A DNA stretch of 23,026 bases from an uncultured Collinsella sp. (GTDB taxonomy: Bacteria; Actinomycetota; Coriobacteriia; Coriobacteriales; Coriobacteriaceae): the NCBI GenBank assembly GCA_958443265.1, contig CAUCKA010000020.1:1-23026 (forward strand), in the 5' to 3' direction. This document shows, one piece after another, positions 15,614-22,727 of this stretch (its first letter is position 1; every line of letters begins with the position of its first letter). Below the pieces are notes generated by a model that was not told where the DNA came from, did no database searches, and worked only from the letters and a program-made list of their open reading frames with translations. The position numbers were made by a program, and so were the translations under genes.

Positions 15614-16813
15614 CTAGCGAGGCGCGTCGCCGCGATCGTAATCGCCTCGGTCGACCGCACGATCGACCTGCGGCGAGATGTCGCCGTTGCCACCATGGGC
15701 TCGTCCTGCGGCGCGAACGCGGTCATCGCCAGCATCGGGAACGGCGCCGGCGTAACGGTTGCGAATCTCCCTTGCGTAACCGCGCCGGGCAAGAAGCTCA
15801 TCACGAACCGCCGGATCCTCGAGCAGATCTTCATCGCACTTCGGTGCGATGAACTTAGGAAAGAGATTGTAGGCGACGCCCTTGCTCGCCTTTGCCTGCT
15901 CGACCCACGCCGAATACGCCTTCTTAAGCCGTTGAATGTAAATCTCGCAACGCCTCTCATAAGGAAGGGCTTGCTCGGCCTCCAGCACGTTATTTTTGAA
16001 GGCCGCCTCAAGTTGCTTGACCGCAAACCTCCCGTCAAGACGAGTCAGGTTGAAAGTGCACTTCGGGTTGCCGGCCTCCTTGATATCGAGATCTGTCGCA
16101 TAGACTCGATTGTTCTTGATGAAAAGGTCTACGCCCCATGAGGCAAGTAATTTTTTGAACTGCTCCATATTCTTCGGGTGGTAGTCGTTGATTGCAATAT
16201 GGATCAGCTCGCGCAGATTGTTTTTATAACTGTACTCTCCGCGATCGACAATCTCCTTTTCAATATCGCGCGGCTGTCGATCTCGAATCTTCGAATTCTT
16301 CTTTCCCTTTTCGAGCTGGGCGAGATTCCAGTCCTTATCGAGTTCGCGGACCCATGAGGCGCGTTCGTACTTTCCATGCCGCCCGCCCGTCTCGCAACGC
16401 TTGCCAGTTAACAAATCGGTACGGTTGATCGCCATGTGCACTGCGTAGCGTTTTCCCGCCTTATCGCTTTCTTCGTGCAGCGCGAGAATCACCTGTTGAT
16501 GCAGATAGTGCTTCGCAAGCCATTGCTCCGCGTAGGCCAAACATGCATCGGGGGTCATCTTGCCCCCGTTGCATGAGCATTCTTCCGGAAGGAACGCGAG
16601 GATCTGATGAAGCAAGATTACGTTTTTGGCTCCGGCTCTCGACGGCTTGTCGTGATGGAAAACCTTTCTGGTTCTATCCATTTTCGAAAACCAGCGATCG
16701 CTGTATTCGATGTTCCAGCCACCACGCGCAAGCGCATCTTTTCCGTTGATGTATTTACGGACGTTCTTTGCGTAGCGATCGCTCGAAACGCTTTTCTGTT
16801 TGATAACCGTCAC
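15614..16813 (-). CDS. Relaxase (mobilization nuclease)
   Basis: A 399-residue relaxase that would nick oriT and lead the strand during conjugative transfer. The N-terminal half shows the HUH-type pattern: a candidate catalytic Tyr region (about 14-21), then His113 in ALHEESDKAG and the KRYAVHMAINRTD block (His126, Asn130) as metal-binding motif. The C-terminus is basic and Gly/Asp/Arg-rich with low complexity. It starts at GTG 16813, overlapping the MobC stop in GTGA. Together with MobC it suggests a MOBP-like or MobA/MobL module. No coupling protein or T4SS gene is visible, so transfer probably needs a helper. Confidence 0.85.
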   Translation of the reverse strand: MTVIKQKSVSSDRYAKNVRKYINGKDALARGGWNIEYSDRWFSKMDRTRKVFHHDKPSRAGAKNVILLHQILAFLPEECSCNGGKMTPDACLAYAEQWLAKHYLHQQVILALHEESDKAGKRYAVHMAINRTDLLTGKRCETGGRHGKYERASWVRELDKDWNLAQLEKGKKNSKIRDRQPRDIEKEIVDRGEYSYKNNLRELIHIAINDYHPKNMEQFKKLLASWGVDLFIKNNRVYATDLDIKEAGNPKCTFNLTRLDGRFAVKQLEAAFKNNVLEAEQALPYERRCEIYIQRLKKAYSAWVEQAKASKGVAYNLFPKFIAPKCDEDLLEDPAVRDELLARRGYAREIRNRYAGAVPDAGDDRVRAAGRAHGGNGDISPQVDRAVDRGDYDRGDAPR

Positions 16814-17343
16814 TTCACATCACCACCAACGAAATAGCGCTTCTCGAGCTCATCGATAAAACAGTCCAGCTTACGCCCAACTTGGTAAACCTTTTCGAGT
16901 GTGCGGAAAACAGCTTTCTCGTTGTACGCGGGAAGCCCCTGGGCGTTCACGAAGTACATCAGCTGATTGAGATTCGTTCCTTCCTTCAGAAGTTCGTGAT
17001 AAATCTTATCGATCGACGCCCGATCGACATCGATTTTCTCGACATTCCCTTTGAGCAGTACGCGCCGCGCATACGAGCTCACGGTCACGCCAAGGGAATC
17101 AGCATTGCTTTCGATTTTCTTTTTTTCTTCCGGCGAGACCCGGACGTGAATGTCATCGGTTCGGAATTTCTGCCCAGCGATTTCCGAAAAAACAAAATCG
17201 ATATCGAGATCGTCGGCATTGCACAAAACGAAGCGGATGAGTTCCGCCTCGCTCATCTCATGTCGCTTTGCGATTGCAGCGATGGTTTTCTTCTCGTCAT
17301 TTGAAAGAGACGCCTTGACGGTGTGTGGGCGGAGCCTGCTCAT
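16810..17343 (-). CDS. mobC: MobC-like relaxosome accessory protein
   Basis: A 177-residue protein. Residues 70-125 fit MobC-type ribbon-helix-helix proteins: IHVRVSPEEKKKIESNADSL, then GVTVSSYARRVLLKG. The downstream GTNLNQLMYFVNAQGLP segment is the typical second MobC motif. A first RHH-like segment may lie at 8-45 (VKASLSNDEKKTIAAIAKRH). MobC binds oriT and helps the relaxase open the nick region. The ATG at 17343 has AGGAGG 4-5 nt upstream, a strong site. It overlaps the relaxase gene by 4 nt. Its upstream region is full of inverted repeats, the usual place for oriT. Confidence 0.85.
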   Translation of the reverse strand: MSRLRPHTVKASLSNDEKKTIAAIAKRHEMSEAELIRFVLCNADDLDIDFVFSEIAGQKFRTDDIHVRVSPEEKKKIESNADSLGVTVSSYARRVLLKGNVEKIDVDRASIDKIYHELLKEGTNLNQLMYFVNAQGLPAYNEKAVFRTLEKVYQVGRKLDCFIDELEKRYFVGGDVK

Positions 17344-17610
17344 GATTCCTCCTCGGAAAACGAATCAGCGATCGGAGAGGCCTCCGATCAAAACCTGCTA
17401 TGCGATTCGCTTTCCTTGATGAGGAACGGCTGGCGTCGTTCCAAAAATGAAGAATCGTCGCCGCGATTCTTCATCGCGAAGTTTCAACTTCACGATAACC
17501 TTATCGCCGCATCAGGCGATAGGCAAGGTCTGTGGCGTGGTGTTTTTGGGGTCCAAATGGGCCCACAAAAATGCCACCCACAGTCATCTTGCAATCACCG
17601 GAACGGCGAT
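17344..17610. other. Candidate oriT: hairpin-dense region upstream of mobC
   Basis: No gene is supported here. Stems seen: GGAAAACGAATC / GATTCGCTTTCC (17355-17366 / 17404-17415) enclosing GATCGGAG-AGGC-CTCCGATC (17370-17389); GGAACGGC-TGGC-GTCGTTCC (17423-17442); ATGAAGAATCG / CGATTCTTCAT (17447-17474); TATCGCC / GGCGATA (17502-17521); and a ~17-bp bulged stem 17531-17582 built on GTGGTGTTTTTG / CAAAAATGCCAC. Position directly upstream of mobC-relaxase makes this the best oriT candidate. The nick site cannot be named. Confidence 0.5.
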
Positions 17611-17628
17611 TGGGCGGAGCGTAGCGTA

Positions 17629-17675
17629 GACACGAAATGAGAGGCCTCGTTTCGAGCGAAAGGCTTCGCGGTGTC
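17629..17675. other. Three-way-junction-like repeat structure
   Basis: GACAC (17629-17633) and GTGTC (17671-17675) enclose two hairpins with the same AGGC loop: CGAAATGAG-AGGC-CTCGTTTCG (17633-17654, one T-G pair) and GCGAA-AGGC-TTCGC (17656-17669). The AGGC loop also occurs in the hairpin at 17370-17389. It may be part of a structured RNA or of transfer-region DNA. Confidence 0.4.
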
Positions 17676-17702
17676 GTAGTGTCAGCGGAGACCGTGAGCG
17701 GA

Positions 17703-17804
17703 AGCGAATTTTTAACGCGAAGGATGCTGAGTGTTAGAAATTCGCTGTAGCGAGAGCGGAGCGGTGATGCGAATGCGAGGGATGCCGAGTGTTTGCATTA
17801 CCGC
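17703..17804. ncRNA. Twin hairpins with a conserved 16-nt loop and different stems
   Basis: Hairpin 1 (17703-17746): AGCGAATTTTTAAC / GTTAGAAATTCGCT around loop GCGAAGGATGCTGAGT. Hairpin 2 (17761-17804): GCGGTGATGCGAAT / GTTTGCATTACCGC around loop GCGAGGGATGCCGAGT. Each is exactly 14-16-14 nt, with stems fully paired when G-T pairs are allowed. Stem sequences are nearly unrelated while the loops differ at only two positions, both transitions. This pattern points to a conserved fold with a recognised loop, either RNA or single-stranded DNA. Strand and transcript are unknown; calling it ncRNA is provisional. The rest of 17805-17957 shows nothing clear. Confidence 0.4.
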
Positions 17805-17957
17805 GCAGCGGACTCCGGGCGAGGGCTGGAGCAAGTTGACGGAAGACCTTACCGATTTGCGGAAGGTTTTGCCCGAAGCATCCGGCACCGCCGGATTCTT
17901 TTGGAACGGCCTCTCGTTTGATTGCTTTCCTATCGTTTGCTCCCAGACCGGCCGTCT

Positions 17958-17982
17958 AAAAAAGGCGGCCGAACCGGCCGCC
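17958..17982 (-). terminator. Rho-independent terminator of the lipoprotein gene
   Basis: On the minus strand GGCGGCCG-GTT-CGGCCGCC is followed by six T (complement of 17958-17963). It lies 50 nt downstream of the lipoprotein stop and is a textbook intrinsic terminator. Confidence 0.9.
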
Positions 17983-18032
17983 CACAAATAAATAAACATT
18001 TACCGAATGTAAGAGGAGAAGAACGATGCACA

Positions 18033-18686
18033 TTACTCCCAGTGGCCGGCGACGTCGACAACCCAATGCTGTCCCGTAGCCTGCTGTTCATAATGTCCCT
18101 GATCCTCTTTCGTTTCATAGGAGTCGTTTACGACAGATCCGCCGATGCCGCCGTTTTCGCCATCGTTAATAATCCAAGCATAGGCGGCATCGGATGAATC
18201 GAAGGGCCCTACCATAGTGCCACCATGATTGACCCAGAAACGAGGATGACGAGTGTATACCACATTCGGCACCCAGACCTGACTGTAATCGGTCTCCCAG
18301 TGTCCCTGTTCGGGGACCCACTTCTTCTGGCTGCCGCCGTTGGAAGAGGAATTGTTGCTGCCGGAACTCTGCGAATTGCCGGAATTCTGCTTGGAGTCGG
18401 AGGAATTTCCCTTGCTGTCAGACTTCGACGAGTCGGAAGACTTGCTATCCTCCTTCTTGGAGTCATCGGACTTCTGGTCCTTGCCATCGGATTCTTTCTT
18501 CTCCTCGGTCTTGGCTCCAGAGGTTTGCGTCGCCTTTTCTTCGCTTGGCTTCTTTTTGTCTTTATTCTTTACCGCTGTGGCGGCCCTTTCCGTAGAGCCG
18601 CTTCCTTGCTTTGCAACGCTGGCACATCCAAGTTGAGGTGCCGAAAGGCACACCAGGAGCGCAACGATAATGGCCCTTGTTCTCAC
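18033..18686 (-). CDS. Secreted lipoprotein with Ser/Lys-rich linker and Trp/His-rich C-terminal domain
   Basis: A 217-residue lipoprotein. The signal peptide (VRTRAIIVALLVCLSAPQLG) ends in lipobox QLGC with the lipidated Cys near 21. A long polar Ser/Lys/Asp/Asn-rich linker (about 30-120) would cross the cell wall. The C-terminal ~95 residues carry related ends, WVPEQGHWE near its start and WVVDVAGHWE at the very end, plus HPRFWVNHGG and DQGHYEQQ; clustered His, Trp and Tyr suggest ligand or metal binding, but no family is named with certainty. GTG 18686 is chosen because GGGGAG lies 6 nt before it; in-frame ATGs at 18704 and 18737 lack sites and fall in or beside a hairpin. It follows the giant surface protein and ends at its own terminator. 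Confidence 0.75.
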   Translation of the reverse strand: MRTRAIIVALLVCLSAPQLGCASVAKQGSGSTERAATAVKNKDKKKPSEEKATQTSGAKTEEKKESDGKDQKSDDSKKEDSKSSDSSKSDSKGNSSDSKQNSGNSQSSGSNNSSSNGGSQKKWVPEQGHWETDYSQVWVPNVVYTRHPRFWVNHGGTMVGPFDSSDAAYAWIINDGENGGIGGSVVNDSYETKEDQGHYEQQATGQHWVVDVAGHWE

Positions 18687-18708
18687 GCCGATCTCCCCGT
18701 CCATGAAA

Positions 18709-18744
18709 CCGGGCGTTGGACACCAGCCGATATCCAACGCCCGG
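18709..18744 (-). terminator. Hairpin between surface protein and lipoprotein genes
   Basis: CCGGGCGTTGGA (18709-18720) and TCCAACGCCCGG (18733-18744) form a perfect 12-bp stem with a 12-nt loop. It lies 8 nt after the surface-protein stop and 23 nt before the lipoprotein GTG. Only TTTC follows, so it may be a leaky terminator or an mRNA-stabilising stem. Confidence 0.6.
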
Positions 18745-18751
18745 CTCGCTT

Positions 18752-21700
18752 TTACATCTGCTCGCGGCGCTTCTTCCGGTCGAGGAAGACGCCGGCCGCC
18801 ACGAGGACGGTACCGCCGATGACGAACGTCTCGCCGATGAGTCCCGCGCGGTCACCGGTCTGGGCGAGGCTGCCGGGCTGGGCGGTATCCTTGCCGGCGA
18901 GGTGCTTCGGGGTGTATGCCGCCTGTTGCTTTGCCGCCTCCTCTGCCTCCTGTCGTGCGATCTCATCGGAAAGCTTCTGCTCCGCTGCGATGCGGTCGGA
19001 TTTCGCCAACTCGTAGGCGGCGAGTGTCGCATCGTAGCCGGGCTGGAGCTCGTCCACCGCGGCCTGCTTCTCGTCCAGGATGACTTTGGCGGGCGCGACC
19101 TTGGCACGTGCCTCGACTGCTGCGGCGAAAAGCGCGTTGAGGGCGTCATCCGCGTTCACATCATGGCCGGAAGCGATCGCCGCGCCGGCATCGATGGAGT
19201 TCAACTTCGACAGCTTGGCGTCTGCCTGCGCCTTCGCCTGTTCGGCGGCGGAGACCAGGGACTCAGCGGCGATGGTATCCGCCTTCGCGGCATCGAGGGC
19301 GGCCTTGGTGTCATTGACGGCCTTTACTGCATCCTGCTCGCGCTGCTGTGCCTCTGCGAGCTTCGCGGCAAGATCGGTGAGGATGTCGAGGTTCGACTGT
19401 GCGTCATCGAGATCGGTCTGGGAGCCGGTAAGCCTGTCGGCGGCAACGCCGGTGTCGGTCTTTGCGGCATCGACGGCACGCTGGGCATCCGCGAGGGCGC
19501 GTGCGGTGGCGTCCGCCTTTTGCTTGGCGGCTGCGAGGACTGCCGCCTTCTCGGCCTGGCCGGCTGCCGCCGCGTCGTGGACGCTCTTTGCGGTATCGAC
19601 CGCCTTCTTGGCGTCGGCGACGTCCTGGAAGAACTTCGCGAGATCGGCGTTCGCATCGGCAACGCTCTGCTGCTTGGCAGAGGTGTCGGCCTTTGCGGCA
19701 TCCAACTTAGATTGTACGGTCGTTACGGCTGCGTTGGCAGCATCAAAAGCAACCTGCTTCTGCTGGACGGTCGACTTTGCCGTATCGACTGCCGCGTTGG
19801 CGGCATCGAGGTCCGATTTCGCCGCATCAAGCTCGGTCTGGGCAACCGTGACGCCCTGCTGCTTGGCGGCGACATCAGCCTTGGTGGCATCGACGGCACG
19901 CTGGGCATCCGCAACACCCTGCTTTGCGGCATCGACACCTGCCTGTGCGGAATCCACCGCGACCTGCTTCTGCTGGACGGTTGTGGCGGCGCCGGCGGCT
20001 GCCTGCTTCTTGGATGCGAGATCAGCCTTGGCTGCGTCGAGTGCGCTCTTGGCGTTCTTGAGGCCGTTGATATAGGAGGTCAGCTTTTGCTCGTACTCGT
20101 CGACGGAGATGGGGTTCGTGTTCCAACCGGAGCCGGACCAGCCGGAGATCTCTGCGGTGTAGCACTGCGTCTGAAGCCCGGACATGGTGCCCTTGGTGCA
20201 GGTTGCCATTCCCATAACGGCGAGTTCGGGATTGATGATGTTCATGTAATGGCCGACGGTGCCGCTACTGCCGTTCTCCCAGTGGCAGTTGTCTGCAATC
20301 CAATGGTTGATTGCGACACCGTTCTTTGCATAGAAATCATAGGCATCCTTGCCGACAAGACCGGTGACTCCATAAAGGGCCTCCGTTGCCTTGTCGAAAA
20401 AGCCCTTCTCCTGCTCGATCCACTGCCCACTCGGATCGATTCCGTAATTCCATGCCAGATTTTCGGCAAAATCATATTGACGGGCATGATCGAGCACGGT
20501 GTCGCTGTAGTTGGCATCTGCGATCGCACCGGCGATGAGCTTGTAGGTGACATGGAGCTCGGACAGGCCGACCGACTTGCGGTAGTCGTTGACGGACTTC
20601 ATCCACCTGATCGCATTGAGCATATTGTCAAGGGACGTGGCGTCCTTGGAGTTGCCGACTTCGGTCTTTCCGGCATATTTGGCGTTCAGGATGATGTTGA
20701 CTGCGTCATCGGCACCCATGGACTTGAAGAAGCCGATAGCTCCCTGCTTGAGTTGCGCGTCGGCAGAATCGAGTTTCGCCTGTGCCTCGTCGAACTTCTG
20801 CTGGGCGGCGGTCACGGCCGCATCGGCGGTATCCTTTGCGGTCTTGGCGTTCGCAAGCTCTTCGTCGGCGGCTGCCTTTGCGGACTCGGCGTTCTTGACA
20901 GCCTGCTTCGCTGCATCCAGCTTGGCGATGGCGTCGACGTTCGCCTGCTTGGCGGCATCAAGGTCGGCGTTCGCGGCATCGAGTGCGGACTGGGCGGCGT
21001 TCACGCCGGATTCGGCATCGGCCGCGGCCTGCTGCTTCGCGGAGAGGGCCACCTGGGCATCATTCAGGTCGGTCTGTGCCGTTGCTGCGGCGGATTGCGC
21101 CTGCTCGAGCTCGGACTCGCACTGGGACTGTGCCGCTTGTGCGGCAGCGAGGGCTGCCTCCGCGTCCGCGACCTTCTGTTTTGCCGCATCGTACTCCGGG
21201 CCGCTCGCGCCTGCCTCCGCTGCAGCGAGGTCTGCTTTCGCCTTCTCGTAGGCGGCGCTGGCGGCTGCGGCCTTCGCATCCGCCGCGTCCTTGTTCTGCT
21301 TGGCTGCGGCGAGGACGGCATCGGCAGAATCCTTTGCAGACTGGGCCGCAACCAGCTTGGACTGGGCATCGGCAAGCGTCGCGTTGGCGTTGGCGAGGTC
21401 GGCCTGTGCCCTGCTCACGGCATCTTGGGCGTCGCGCACGGCCTGCTCGGCGGCACTGATTGCCTCCGGGGTGGCGCCTACGGCATCTGCCTTGGCTTTA
21501 TCGAAGGCATCCTTGGCATCCTGAGCCGCCTTGAGGGCGGACTGGTACGCTTCGTCCTTCTCGGACGCATCCGCCTTGGCGTCTGCGAGACCCGCCTTCG
21601 CCTGCTCGAGGTCCTTGCCGGCGGCATCGGCGGCGTCCTTGCCCTCTGCGACCTGACGGGCGTACTCGTCCATTGCCGCTCGGTCAGCTGCCGTACCGGC

Positions 21701-22108
21701 GTTGACTGCAGAATCGTAGGATGCCTTGGCCTGGTCGCGGGCGGAAGCCGCCTCGTTGTAGGGACCGGCGGCCTCATCGTAGGCTGCCTTGGCGGCGTCC
21801 TCCTTCGCCTTCGCCTCGTCGACTGCCTTCTGCAGGTCCGCGATGGTCTGTGCGGCGGATTTCGCGCCGGTACCGGCTGCCGCGCCGGCGTGGGCGGCGA
21901 TCGGCGACATCACGGCGGGGTGCTGTGTGCCCCCGTCACCGGTCTGGGCGAATGCCGTGAACGGTGAGATGAGGCTCGATCCGGTCATGGCGGCCATGGT
22001 CGCCGCGGTGACGGTCAGACGCGCGATCCCCTTCGGGGTGTGAATCTTTTTGTTTGGCAGTGCGGCGAAGTGATCGCCACCGGCAGCGAAGTGCTTTCCC
22101 TGGGTCAT
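18752..22108 (-). CDS. Giant coiled-coil surface protein with central CAP domain and LAQTG sorting signal
   Basis: An 1118-residue surface protein. A signal peptide with a long n-region ends near AFA (52-54). Residues about 80-460 and 655-1065 are Ala/Lys/Asp-rich heptad-like coiled coil with many A-K-A-D-L-D-A-A type repeats. Between them (about 475-650) is a CAP/SCP domain with DHARQYDFAENLAWNYG and GHYMNIINPE motifs, as in bacterial YkwD-type proteins. The C-terminus has LAQTG (1081-1085), a hydrophobic helix and RKKRREQM, a sortase anchor; LAXTG fits class E sortase substrates of GC-rich Gram-positives. ATG 22108 follows a GGAATGGA-like site. It diverges from an XRE regulator across a palindrome. 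Likely a wall-anchored stalk displaying a CAP head; adhesion or host interaction is inference. Confidence 0.9.
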   Translation of the reverse strand: MTQGKHFAAGGDHFAALPNKKIHTPKGIARLTVTAATMAAMTGSSLISPFTAFAQTGDGGTQHPAVMSPIAAHAGAAAGTGAKSAAQTIADLQKAVDEAKAKEDAAKAAYDEAAGPYNEAASARDQAKASYDSAVNAGTAADRAAMDEYARQVAEGKDAADAAGKDLEQAKAGLADAKADASEKDEAYQSALKAAQDAKDAFDKAKADAVGATPEAISAAEQAVRDAQDAVSRAQADLANANATLADAQSKLVAAQSAKDSADAVLAAAKQNKDAADAKAAAASAAYEKAKADLAAAEAGASGPEYDAAKQKVADAEAALAAAQAAQSQCESELEQAQSAAATAQTDLNDAQVALSAKQQAAADAESGVNAAQSALDAANADLDAAKQANVDAIAKLDAAKQAVKNAESAKAAADEELANAKTAKDTADAAVTAAQQKFDEAQAKLDSADAQLKQGAIGFFKSMGADDAVNIILNAKYAGKTEVGNSKDATSLDNMLNAIRWMKSVNDYRKSVGLSELHVTYKLIAGAIADANYSDTVLDHARQYDFAENLAWNYGIDPSGQWIEQEKGFFDKATEALYGVTGLVGKDAYDFYAKNGVAINHWIADNCHWENGSSGTVGHYMNIINPELAVMGMATCTKGTMSGLQTQCYTAEISGWSGSGWNTNPISVDEYEQKLTSYINGLKNAKSALDAAKADLASKKQAAAGAATTVQQKQVAVDSAQAGVDAAKQGVADAQRAVDATKADVAAKQQGVTVAQTELDAAKSDLDAANAAVDTAKSTVQQKQVAFDAANAAVTTVQSKLDAAKADTSAKQQSVADANADLAKFFQDVADAKKAVDTAKSVHDAAAAGQAEKAAVLAAAKQKADATARALADAQRAVDAAKTDTGVAADRLTGSQTDLDDAQSNLDILTDLAAKLAEAQQREQDAVKAVNDTKAALDAAKADTIAAESLVSAAEQAKAQADAKLSKLNSIDAGAAIASGHDVNADDALNALFAAAVEARAKVAPAKVILDEKQAAVDELQPGYDATLAAYELAKSDRIAAEQKLSDEIARQEAEEAAKQQAAYTPKHLAGKDTAQPGSLAQTGDRAGLIGETFVIGGTVLVAAGVFLDRKKRREQM

Positions 22109-22191
22109 TGTGCTGTTCCATTCCTTTTCCGTGCCCTATCCGACTGGGCATCAGAGCGCTTTCCAATAGAGATAATTATGCGCCTTAACTG

Positions 22192-22232
22192 GGATTGTTG
22201 TATATAGTCCGTTGGCTTTTATACAACAATCC
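22192..22232. promoter_or_regulatory. 13-bp palindromic operator between divergent genes
   Basis: GGATTGTTGTATA (22192-22204) and TATACAACAATCC (22220-22232) are a perfect inverted repeat with a 15-bp spacer. It lies between the surface-protein start (22108) and the XRE gene (start 22233 or 22248). Its left arm overlaps the area expected for the surface gene -35, upstream of CATAAT at about 22176-22181 (minus strand). The right arm abuts the first possible XRE start. It is probably the binding site of the XRE protein, giving autoregulation and control of the surface gene. A transcript hairpin is the alternative. Confidence 0.65.
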
Positions 22233-22247
22233 ATGACTCTTTTTGTC

Positions 22248-22481
22248 ATGGATATCTCGCCGCTACAACGATCCTTTGGTCTACGCTGCAAAGAATTAAG
22301 ATCAAAGTCTGGTTACTCTCAAGTACAATTTGCGAATCGCATCGGCATGGACAGGTCTTACTACGCCTCGATAGAGGTCGGACGAAGAAATGTCAGTCTT
22401 TCTAACCTCTGTAAAATTGCTAACGGATTCGACATGACAATCGCTGCACTCATGACTGGTGTGACTGAGAAAATGGATTAG
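22248..22481 (+). CDS. XRE-family HTH regulator
   Basis: A 77-residue Cro/CI-type DNA-binding protein that is one HTH domain: LRCKELRSKSGYSQVQFANR, IGMDRSYYASIEVGRRNVSL and LCKIANGFDMTIAALM match the five-helix XRE pattern almost end to end. In-frame ATGs at 22233 and 22248 both lack a ribosome site, and the first begins right after the palindrome, so a leaderless or very short leader mRNA is possible. I use 22248 because MDISPLQ aligns best with family starts. It diverges from the giant surface protein and probably binds the intervening palindrome. Confidence 0.85.
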   Translation: MDISPLQRSFGLRCKELRSKSGYSQVQFANRIGMDRSYYASIEVGRRNVSLSNLCKIANGFDMTIAALMTGVTEKMD

Positions 22482-22518
22482 TCCATCAATCAATCAACGA
22501 ACGCAGTGAGCGAATCAA

Positions 22519-22700
22519 TCGACGGCACAGCCGGCGGCAAGGTCACGGCACGTGACCGCGCAGCGAGCTTCGCGAGCGAAGGGGGACAGCATCGCTGTCC
22601 CTATTCTTTATCGACGGCTTAGCCGGCGGCAAGGACACGGTACGTGGCCGCGCAGCGAGCTTCGCGAGCGAAGAGGACGGCATCGCCGTCCCTATATTTT
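22519..22700. repeat. Two tandem 92-bp hairpin repeats downstream of the XRE gene
   Basis: Copies start at TCGACGGC, 22519 and 22611. Each has four small hairpins in the same order: CGGC-NNA-GCCG; GGTCACG-GCA-CGTGACC (second copy GGACACG-GTA-CGTGGCC, one mismatch); CTTCG-CGAG-CGAAG, invariant; and GGGACAGC-ATC-GCTGTCCC versus GGACGGC-ATC-GCCGTCC. The last pair shows a compensatory A-T to G-C change. Each copy ends CCCTAT plus a T-rich stretch, so the fourth hairpin may act as a terminator for the XRE gene. No gene is supported within the repeats. Confidence 0.75.
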
Positions 22701-22727
22701 TATAGTATATTTCTCTATTAATTGGTT

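Noticed and set aside
17703..17804. Integron attC sites
   Set aside because: TTTTAAC and GTTAGAA resemble attC core boxes in the first hairpin, but the second hairpin lacks them, the boxes are separated by only 16 nt, and no integron integrase is present.
17712..17999. Overlapping ORFs of 86 (+) and 95 (-) codons in the region between lipoprotein terminator and putative oriT
   Set aside because: Both run through the terminator or the twin hairpins, have odd composition and no ribosome sites; the region is better read as structured noncoding DNA.
18716..21967. A 1083-codon plus-strand ORF opposite the giant surface protein
   Set aside because: It mirrors the Ala/Asp/Lys coiled-coil repeats of the minus-strand gene, is a Gly/Leu/Cys/Arg-rich shadow, and has no signal, fold or ribosome site; the minus frame has a signal peptide, CAP domain and sorting signal.
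22519..22700. CRISPR array
   Set aside because: Only two long repeats directly adjoin, without spacers, and no cas genes are visible.
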